Shown here: in pieces, positions 58,495-64,000 of the stretch
Layout: every line of letters starts with the position of its first letter
Position numbering within the stretch: the first letter of the stretch is position 1
Source: CAYVTZ01 sp964454685
Lineage (GTDB): Bacteria > Bacillota > Clostridia > Christensenellales > Christensenellaceae
Length of the DNA: 64,000 nucleotides
Direction: 5' to 3'
NCBI GenBank assembly: GCA_964454685.1
Contig: CAYVTZ010000003.1
Span: forward strand, 62,001-126,000
Position numbers and translations under genes: made by a program
The notes under the pieces: generated by a model
Seen by the model: only the letters and a program-made list of their open reading frames with translations
Told to the model about the DNA's origin: nothing
Databases searched by the model: none

Positions 58495-59928
58495 TTATCC
58501 CCGCTTCTGATTCAGCAGCTCTGTTTTCAGTGCGTACAACCCGTCGGATAAGTCCACTTTGTAGATGTGCGGACGTTTCAGCCGCTTGAATTCATCCCAG
58601 AACGTATCCTTCTCCGCCTTGGTGCTTGCGCAAATTGTCTCCATATCCGGACAAGCATAAACCTGCTCTCCTCTACGAAACACAGGCACCAGCAGTTCCT
58701 TGATCGTGAAATCTGTAATGGTCATTTTCTTCCATGTCTCCACCGGATCAAAGATAGTCAACGGCCGCGTCTCGTCAATGGTTTCCTGCTCCAGCATAAT
58801 GAGGTCGGCAATCGCCTTGCCGCTTGTCTTACCATAAATGCGCACCACCTTCTTGATGCCCGGATTGGTGATCTTAGCAATATTACTGCTGATTTTCAGC
58901 TTTGGAATCACCCGCTCTCCCTCAATCACCGCACTCAGCTTATAGACGCCGCCCAGCGCAGGCGATTCGTATCCGCCTGTAATCAAGCGCGTCCCAACCC
59001 CCCATGTATCGATGCGCGCACCCTGCTGCTTGAGATCGGCAATCACATATTCGTCCAAATCAGAGGACGCAACGATCTTCGCGTTGGGGAATCCCGCATC
59101 ATCCATCATTTTTCGCGCCTCTTTGGAAAGGTACGCAAGGTCACCGGAATCCAGCCTGATGCCTGCAGCCTCATAGCCTTTCTCCCGCAATTCACGAAAC
59201 ACTTGTATCGCGTTGGGAACGCCGCTTTTCAGTGTGTCGTAGGTGTCCACCAGCAACAGGCAGTTCTGCGGAAAGGTGTCCGCATACGCGCGAAATGCCG
59301 TGATTTCGTCCTCAAAGCTCATCACCCAGCTATGCGCGTGCGTCCCCGCCGCCTTCACGCCAAACATCTGTGCCGCCAGCACATCCGAGGTCGCGTTGCA
59401 CCCCGCGATCATCGCCGCACGTCCGCCATACAGCCCCGCATCCGGCCCCTGCGCCCGCCGCAGACCAAATTCCAATACGGAATCCCCCTGCGCCGCATGC
59501 ACAATGCGGCTCGCTTTGGTCGCAATCAGCGTTTGGTGATTGATAATGGTCAGCAATGCAGTCTCCACCAGTTGCGCCTCGCAAATAGGCGCACGCACCC
59601 GCATGATCGGCTCCATCGGAAACACAATCGTCCCCTCCGGCAGCGCGTCAATATCGCCGGTGAAACGCAAATCTTGCAAATAGTCCAAAAATGCCGAATC
59701 GAATACATTCAGCGAGCGCAAATACGCAATATCCTCCGGCTCAAAATGCAGATTGTTCACATATTCGATCGCCTGCTCCAACCCCGCACAAACGGCATAG
59801 TTGGTCTCCTCTCCCTGCTTGCGGAAAAACAGATCAAACACCGCTTCATTTTGATAACTGCCCGTTTTAAAATATCCGTTCATCATCGTCAACTGATAAA
59901 AATCCGTCAACATCGTCAAATTTCTCAA
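58495..59928 (-). CDS. pncB: Nicotinate phosphoribosyltransferase
   Basis: A 477-residue NAD salvage enzyme making nicotinate mononucleotide. NLTMLTDFYQLTMMNGYF begins the protein; AHSWVMSFEDEITAFRAYA, LLVDTYDTLKSGVPNAI, GIRLDSGDLAYLSKEAR and KIVASSDLDEY are family motifs. The TTG at 59928 has GAGGAAA upstream and gives the standard N-terminus; an ATG ten codons earlier (59958) lacks a good ribosome binding site. The rest of the open frame to 60060 is not coding. Confidence 0.95.
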   Translation of the reverse strand: MRNLTMLTDFYQLTMMNGYFKTGSYQNEAVFDLFFRKQGEETNYAVCAGLEQAIEYVNNLHFEPEDIAYLRSLNVFDSAFLDYLQDLRFTGDIDALPEGTIVFPMEPIMRVRAPICEAQLVETALLTIINHQTLIATKASRIVHAAQGDSVLEFGLRRAQGPDAGLYGGRAAMIAGCNATSDVLAAQMFGVKAAGTHAHSWVMSFEDEITAFRAYADTFPQNCLLLVDTYDTLKSGVPNAIQVFRELREKGYEAAGIRLDSGDLAYLSKEARKMMDDAGFPNAKIVASSDLDEYVIADLKQQGARIDTWGVGTRLITGGYESPALGGVYKLSAVIEGERVIPKLKISSNIAKITNPGIKKVVRIYGKTSGKAIADLIMLEQETIDETRPLTIFDPVETWKKMTITDFTIKELLVPVFRRGEQVYACPDMETICASTKAEKDTFWDEFKRLKRPHIYKVDLSDGLYALKTELLNQKRG

Positions 59929-60041
59929 CTCAATTTCCTCGCTTTCCTGTCTACCCATCTCGCGGCTTTCGCCGCCAAATCTGCTTTTCGTGCCTGTTTC
60001 ACTTGCGACCCTCGCGCAGCCACGCAAAGCCCCCACAATAC

Positions 60042-60074
60042 AAAAACCCTGCAAAAGCAATCCTCACAGGGCTT
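60042..60074 (-). terminator. Terminator after lgt
   Basis: CCCTG/CAGGG-based stem with a 15-base loop and five T residues on the minus strand, directly past the lgt stop codon. Confidence 0.65.
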
Positions 60075-60082
60075 GTGGTTGA

Positions 60083-61033
60083 TTATTCCTCTTTTGGTTG
60101 CTCCGCCTCAGCGGTTTCCTCCTCGGTCGTCTCCTGCGCGCTTTGCAGTGCATCTGCTGTTTCTTGCTTCACCGGTTCCGACGCAGCCCGATTCTTCTCC
60201 GGCTTCACAGCCGTCCTGTCCTCAAATCCAATGCAGTAACGTCCCTCATACAGCGGATTCTCTTGATTGCGCTTGCGTACAATCAGCAGATAGATCACGC
60301 CTATCGCTGCCAAAATCAGTGAAAGCAGCATGGATACCGGAATACCGGATTCAAAGGATAGTGTACGAATGCGCACTCCTTCAATCCAAAAGCGCCCGAT
60401 GCCATACCCGATCAGATACGTTGCAAACACACTGCCATCGCGCTTTGCCTTCTTCGCCACGCGCAGCAGAACAAACAACAGCGCCAAATTCCACATGCTT
60501 TCGTAAAAGAAGGTCGCCAAATACCAGTTCCCGTTATCCACATGCACCGCAAACGGAAAAAATTGCAGCGCAGGGTCGCTCACCTGCATGCCGTATGCTT
60601 CCTGATTGAAAAAATTACCCCAGCGCCCGATGATCTGCCCAAGCGTCAAGCCGGGCACCAAAAAGTCCATCAAACGGAAAAACGGAAATTTGCGCCACTT
60701 CGCAACGATAAACGCCGCTAAAATGCCGCCCAGCACCGCGCCGTAAATAGCGATGCCGCCCTCCCAAATCGCAATGATCTGTTCCGGGTGCTGGCTGTAA
60801 TATTCCCATTCAAACGCCACATAGTAGACGCGGGCACACACAATGGCAAGCGGAATCGCCAAAATCATGCAGTCGATCACCAATTCAGCCGTATAGCCCT
60901 TTTGCTTTGCCTGACGGATCGCCAGTGCAATGCCCAGCACAATGCCCAGTGCAATTAAGATTCCGTACCACGCGATGTCCAGCCCTTCGATACCGAATAA
61001 GTTGTGAATCGCAATCTTGTCCAAACCAATCAT
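60083..61033 (-). CDS. lgt: Prolipoprotein diacylglyceryl transferase
   Basis: A 316-residue membrane enzyme attaching diacylglycerol to lipobox cysteines, as needed for the lipoproteins encoded in this window. It has seven predicted helices; IAWYGILIALGIVLGI, GGIAIYGAVLGGI, the Lgt signature GRWGNFFNQEAYG and YGIGRFWIEGVR are present. After the last helix comes a 50-residue acidic tail (NRAASEPVKQETADALQ, ending EEETAEAEQPKEE) not typical of the family core. The gene lies 13 bases after the acyl-CoA ligase and is probably co-transcribed with it. Confidence 0.96.
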   Translation of the reverse strand: MIGLDKIAIHNLFGIEGLDIAWYGILIALGIVLGIALAIRQAKQKGYTAELVIDCMILAIPLAIVCARVYYVAFEWEYYSQHPEQIIAIWEGGIAIYGAVLGGILAAFIVAKWRKFPFFRLMDFLVPGLTLGQIIGRWGNFFNQEAYGMQVSDPALQFFPFAVHVDNGNWYLATFFYESMWNLALLFVLLRVAKKAKRDGSVFATYLIGYGIGRFWIEGVRIRTLSFESGIPVSMLLSLILAAIGVIYLLIVRKRNQENPLYEGRYCIGFEDRTAVKPEKNRAASEPVKQETADALQSAQETTEEETAEAEQPKEE

Positions 61034-61046
61034 AGTGTACTCTTTC

Positions 61047-62711
61047 CTACGCCGTTTCGATCGAGGCAGCCGCCTGTAAATTCAGCTCCTCAATCGCCCA
61101 CTCACGCATCTTATATTTTTGTATTTTGCCACTTGCCGTCATGGGGAAGCTGTCTACAAATTTGATGTAGCGCGGCGATTTAAAGCGGGAAAGTCCCTCT
61201 TTTACAAATGTGATCATCTCTTCCTCGCTTGATGTTTCGCCATCTTTCAAAATGACGCACGCCAGCACTTCTTCACCGTAGCGCTTGTCCGGCACACCAA
61301 TCACCTGCACATCGCGCACCTTGGGATGTGTGTACAAAAATTCTTCAATTTCTCGCGGATAAATGTTTTCACCGCCACGGATAATCATGTCCTTGAGCCG
61401 CCCTGTGATCTTGAAATATCCGTCCTCATCGATGGTTCCCAAATCACCGGTATGCAGCCAACCCTCTTCGTCAATGGCCTGCGCTGTCGCTTCAGGCATT
61501 TTGTAGTAGCCCTTCATGATGTTATATCCGCGCGCCACAATTTCGCCCTGTGTATTCGTCGGCGCGTCCTCACCGGTTTCCGGCAAAACGATTTTCGCCT
61601 CCACGCCCGGCACCACCTTACCCACGGTCGCCACGCGCAGCTCAATCGGATCCGTCGTTGTGGTCATGGTAATCGCAGGAGATGCCTCCGTCTGCCCATA
61701 AGTAATCGTGATCTCGGTCATATTCATGTCCGTCATCGCACGCTTCATAAATTCGATCGGGCAGGGCGAGCCCGCCATAATGCCCGTGCGCAAGTTCGAG
61801 AAATCGTATTGTTCAAAGTCCGGATGCTCCAGCATAGCAATAAACATCGTGGGCACTCCGTGCACCGCCGTGCATTTCTCCATCTGGATGGCGTTCATCA
61901 CCGTCAGCGGGTTGAAGTGGTCCACCAAAATCATCGCCGTGCCGTGTGTAAAGCTTGCCATTACGCCAAGCACACAGCCAAAGCAGTGGAACAGCGGCAC
62001 CACGATCAGCAGTCGATCCTTGCTTGTCAGCTTCATGCAATCACCAATCGCCATACCGTTGTTCACCAGATTGTAATGCGTCAGCATCACACCCTTGGGA
62101 AATCCCGTCGTGCCCGACGTGTACTGCATGTTGATGACGTCATGGATGTCCAGTTCCTTTTTGCGCGCGTTGAGCGCCTCCTGCGGCACCAGCTTGGCGA
62201 ATTCGAGCAGTTCCTCCCATGCAAACATACCCGACGGCACATCCTCATCCAGAAAAATCACATTTTTCAGGCAAGGCAGCCGCTTGCTCACCAGCTCTCC
62301 TTTTTTGCAGGTTGCCAGCTCCGGACATAAGCCCATCACATGCTCTACATAGTTGGAATCTTTAAATGCTCCCATCATCACCAGCGTTGTGGTGTCGGAT
62401 TGTTTGAGTAGATATTCCAGTTCAAACTGTTTGTAGTTGGTGTTGACGGTCACCAGCACCGCGCCCATCTTTGCCGTCGCAAACTGCGTCATCATCCATT
62501 CGGGATAGTTGGTCGCCCAAATCGAAACATGGTCGCCCTTCTGGATGCCCATGCCCATAAAGCCACGTGCCAGAAGGTCGGTTAGCTCATCAAACTCCTT
62601 ATAGGAATAGCGCACATTTTTGTACGGATCCACAAGCATATCGTTGTCGGGTATCTCCAGTGCCTGTTTGTGAAGCATTTGGTCAATAGTCATTTCAAGC
62701 AATGCAGCCAT
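61047..62711 (-). CDS. AMP-forming acyl-CoA synthetase
   Basis: A 554-residue ANL-superfamily ligase activating a carboxylic acid to its CoA thioester. The P-loop-like motif YTSGTTGFPKGVMLTHYN, ITYGQTEASP, WLHTGDLGTIDEDGYFKITG, LKDMIIRGGENIYPREIEEF and the catalytic Lys in ASGKIQKYKMRE are all present. It is closest in pattern to medium/long-chain fatty acyl-CoA ligases (YngI/FadD type); the substrate is not determined. ATG 62711 has AGGAGGAGAGAC in front; the open frame upstream lacks a ribosome binding site. Confidence 0.93.
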   Translation of the reverse strand: MAALLEMTIDQMLHKQALEIPDNDMLVDPYKNVRYSYKEFDELTDLLARGFMGMGIQKGDHVSIWATNYPEWMMTQFATAKMGAVLVTVNTNYKQFELEYLLKQSDTTTLVMMGAFKDSNYVEHVMGLCPELATCKKGELVSKRLPCLKNVIFLDEDVPSGMFAWEELLEFAKLVPQEALNARKKELDIHDVINMQYTSGTTGFPKGVMLTHYNLVNNGMAIGDCMKLTSKDRLLIVVPLFHCFGCVLGVMASFTHGTAMILVDHFNPLTVMNAIQMEKCTAVHGVPTMFIAMLEHPDFEQYDFSNLRTGIMAGSPCPIEFMKRAMTDMNMTEITITYGQTEASPAITMTTTTDPIELRVATVGKVVPGVEAKIVLPETGEDAPTNTQGEIVARGYNIMKGYYKMPEATAQAIDEEGWLHTGDLGTIDEDGYFKITGRLKDMIIRGGENIYPREIEEFLYTHPKVRDVQVIGVPDKRYGEEVLACVILKDGETSSEEEMITFVKEGLSRFKSPRYIKFVDSFPMTASGKIQKYKMREWAIEELNLQAAASIETA

Positions 62712-62805
62712 GTCTCTCCTCCTGAAAAATTCAAAATTAAATCGCCTTTCAGCAAAAACTCTTTCAGCATATTTTATCAAAAAAATCACGGGTTTTCAAT
62801 AGCAG

Positions 62806-62845
62806 AAAAATACGGCTCGCAACACAAAAATGTCGCAAGCCGTAT
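62806..62845 (-). terminator. Terminator after the DUF308-like gene
   Basis: Minus-strand ATACGGCTTGC/GCGAGCCGTAT stem (10 pairs plus a mismatch), T-rich loop, then TTTTTCTG. It lies 90 bases past the DUF308-like stop and before the ligase gene. Confidence 0.85.
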
Positions 62846-62936
62846 CTTGCTAGAATTTCAGCGTCATCGCGCGCCCTCGGCTACATGCCTTCACGCGCTT
62901 TTATGCCGCGATGCGCCTCCTCACAAACACAAGTCG

Positions 62937-63500
62937 TCACGCAACCATATGCTTTTTCGCGGCATTGAGCATCACGAAAGAAACAATGCTTGCAACGCCA
63001 TATGCAATGAGGCATACGCTAAACAAGACGGTCTCCGGCGGTGTTCCAAAACCCAGCGAACGGATCAGCAACACGGCGCCCACAGCAATCTGCACCAGGC
63101 TCAAAACCATGATGGCTAAAAAAGCACTCCTGCGAGAGGATCGGCGTATCTTCATGGCGTCGATCAGGCACATAATCCCCGTAATCAGCGCCCAAACGCT
63201 GACAATGATCGGAATAATCAAGCTTGCAACGCCGTTCTGGAACAACAGCAGCAATATGCCCAACACCACCGCAATCACCGGCATTATAAATGCCGCATCC
63301 TCATTGTGTCTGCGCTTTCTGGCGTTCAATAATACCTGAATCCCACCATAAGCCAGCAAGGCAATGCCCATCACAATCACAATGATCTGCATTGCAGCCT
63401 CTTGGTTCACCAACACAAAGATGCCCATTGCCAAAAACACAACGCTAAGCAGCACTCGTATCGTATCCTTTGATGGTTTCGAACTTTTTCCCGTACTCAT
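62937..63500 (-). CDS. DUF308/HdeD-like membrane protein
   Basis: A 187-residue integral membrane protein with six predicted helices in three pairs (about 15-55, 70-105 and 125-180). The repeated pattern of paired helices around short basic loops (NARKRRHNED, MKIRRSSRRS) fits the DUF308/HdeD family. In enterobacteria HdeD is linked to acid resistance; the role in Clostridia is unknown. ATG 63500 follows GAGGAGGATC. It is transcribed alone and ends at the terminator at 62806. Confidence 0.82.
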   Translation of the reverse strand: MSTGKSSKPSKDTIRVLLSVVFLAMGIFVLVNQEAAMQIIVIVMGIALLAYGGIQVLLNARKRRHNEDAAFIMPVIAVVLGILLLLFQNGVASLIIPIIVSVWALITGIMCLIDAMKIRRSSRRSAFLAIMVLSLVQIAVGAVLLIRSLGFGTPPETVLFSVCLIAYGVASIVSFVMLNAAKKHMVA

Positions 63501-63590
63501 TTCCGATCCTCCTCTTGTTCTTTTCTTCCATCGACTAAGGCGCCCGCCCGCTAGTATCAACCATCCATCTTGGCGCGGCCGGCCTTTTAT

Positions 63591-64000
63591 TTACACATAA
63601 AAGTGCATCGGATACGCCAAATACTCCACATCCTCTAATTTCTCCACTGTCACATAACCCGCAGGCGCATCCAGCACTGTCGGAATGCGGTTGACAACGG
63701 TCGCGCAGGTGTGCTCCACGGTTGCCGGCTTGCTGACGTAGAATGTGGTGTCCGGCTCTCCTATGATTTTCCAGTCGCACATATCTCCGTCGTCCGGCCC
63801 ATACACCTTGCCAATGCACTGCGTTTCGATCACAGGCCCTTGAAAGGTTTCTGTCGTCACCACAGCGCTCATGCCGATGCACTTGCCTTGCGGGATATTT
63901 TTGCCCATCGTCTCGGAATAAACGTCGCCGTCATGGAAATACGGTACGCATTTTTGTGTTTGAGTTTTGATCGTCCAGCCCATTTTATTACACAATGCCT
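63591..64000 (-). CDS. C-terminal part of a probable 2,4-diaminopentanoate dehydrogenase-like protein
   Basis: The minus frame is open from the window edge to the stop at 63591 (about 136 codons visible). The sequence resembles the C-terminal domain of dihydrodipicolinate reductase-like dehydrogenases of the Ord group of ornithine fermentation: IGKVYGPDDGDMCDWKIIGE, PDTTFYVSKPATVEHTCATV, VNRIPTVLDAPAGYVTVEKL, and a final AYPMHFYV. No Rossmann domain is visible, so most of the gene should lie beyond the window; an ATG at 63983 lacks a good ribosome binding site. Family assignment is from memory of the pattern and moderate. Confidence 0.6.
   Translation of the reverse strand, partial: ALCNKMGWTIKTQTQKCVPYFHDGDVYSETMGKNIPQGKCIGMSAVVTTETFQGPVIETQCIGKVYGPDDGDMCDWKIIGEPDTTFYVSKPATVEHTCATVVNRIPTVLDAPAGYVTVEKLEDVEYLAYPMHFYV

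Noticed and set aside
58567..60609. 680-codon open frame on the plus strand across pncB and lgt
   Set aside because: Antisense shadow; Arg/His-rich low-quality sequence, while both minus-strand genes show clear family motifs.
1..64000. CRISPR arrays, insertion sequences, integrase/attachment sites, tRNA or rRNA genes
   Set aside because: None seen: no regular spacer-repeat arrays, no transposase frames, and no tRNA cloverleaf recognised by eye.

Overview
This window reads as chromosomal DNA of an anaerobic, endospore-forming Clostridia-type Firmicute of moderate-to-high GC content. The evidence is a SpoIIP sporulation gene, a Rex redox repressor, strong Gram-positive ribosome binding sites with frequent TTG/GTG starts, lipoproteins, an anaerobic (cobalt-early) B12 pathway, a siroheme/Fe-S reductase and a 2-hydroxyacyl-CoA dehydratase activase-type protein. 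I see no rRNA, tRNA, insertion sequence, phage gene or CRISPR array.

Region by region. 1-2.6 kb: a metal-efflux P-type ATPase (cut by the window edge) with its ArsR/SmtB repressor. 2.6-4.6 kb: spoIIP and a small siroheme sulfite/nitrite reductase-like protein. 4.8-7.9 kb: a GHKL histidine kinase and LytTR response regulator facing each other, then a small lipoprotein and a small membrane protein. 8.0-8.9 kb: a metallophosphoesterase. 9.0-31.8 kb: a nearly continuous minus-strand cobalamin block. It starts (in transcription order) at a short B12 riboswitch before cbiD and runs cbiD-L-F-G, hemA, cbiH, a cbiJ-sirC fusion, hemC, a cobA-hemD fusion, hemB, hemL, cbiX, cbiET, cbiA, cbiB, cobD, cobQ, cobO, cbiC. 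A second, longer B12 riboswitch then controls the cobalt transporter cbiMNQO. Together these make the corrin ring from glutamyl-tRNA up to adenosylcobinamide-phosphate, import cobalt, and are switched off by cobalamin. Lower-ligand (nucleotide loop) genes are absent here.

32.0-44.5 kb: a minus-strand sugar operon built around a bacterial microcompartment (BMC). In transcription order it holds a TIGR04076-like protein with a possible encapsulation peptide, a fucose/arabinose isomerase-family enzyme, a tandem-BMC shell protein, three BMC-H hexamer proteins, a BMC-P pentamer, a PduT-like Fe-S shell protein, a class II (fuculose/rhamnulose-1-P type) aldolase, a second isomerase-like protein that has lost two putative metal ligands, a UroD-family protein, a sugar ABC transporter (binding protein, ATPase, permease) and rhamnulokinase. 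No aldehyde dehydrogenase, diol dehydratase or glycyl radical enzyme lies in the window, so this does not fit a standard propanediol-type metabolosome. It is the best candidate for an undescribed system.

44.7-53.7 kb (plus strand): rex behind a long structured leader; an acyl-CoA thioesterase; polA-coaE-lytic transglycosylase-peptide-binding lipoprotein; and a CoA-disulfide reductase/rhodanese fusion. 54.1-64 kb (minus strand): a 1405-residue dehydratase-activase-type protein, nicotinate phosphoribosyltransferase, lgt, an acyl-CoA ligase, a DUF308-like membrane protein and the C-terminal part of a probable 2,4-diaminopentanoate dehydrogenase-like protein. A small dispersed repeat (7-base AGAATGN-like units plus a GCGC-rich core) sits in several intergenic gaps of the B12 block and encodes the last residues of some proteins.
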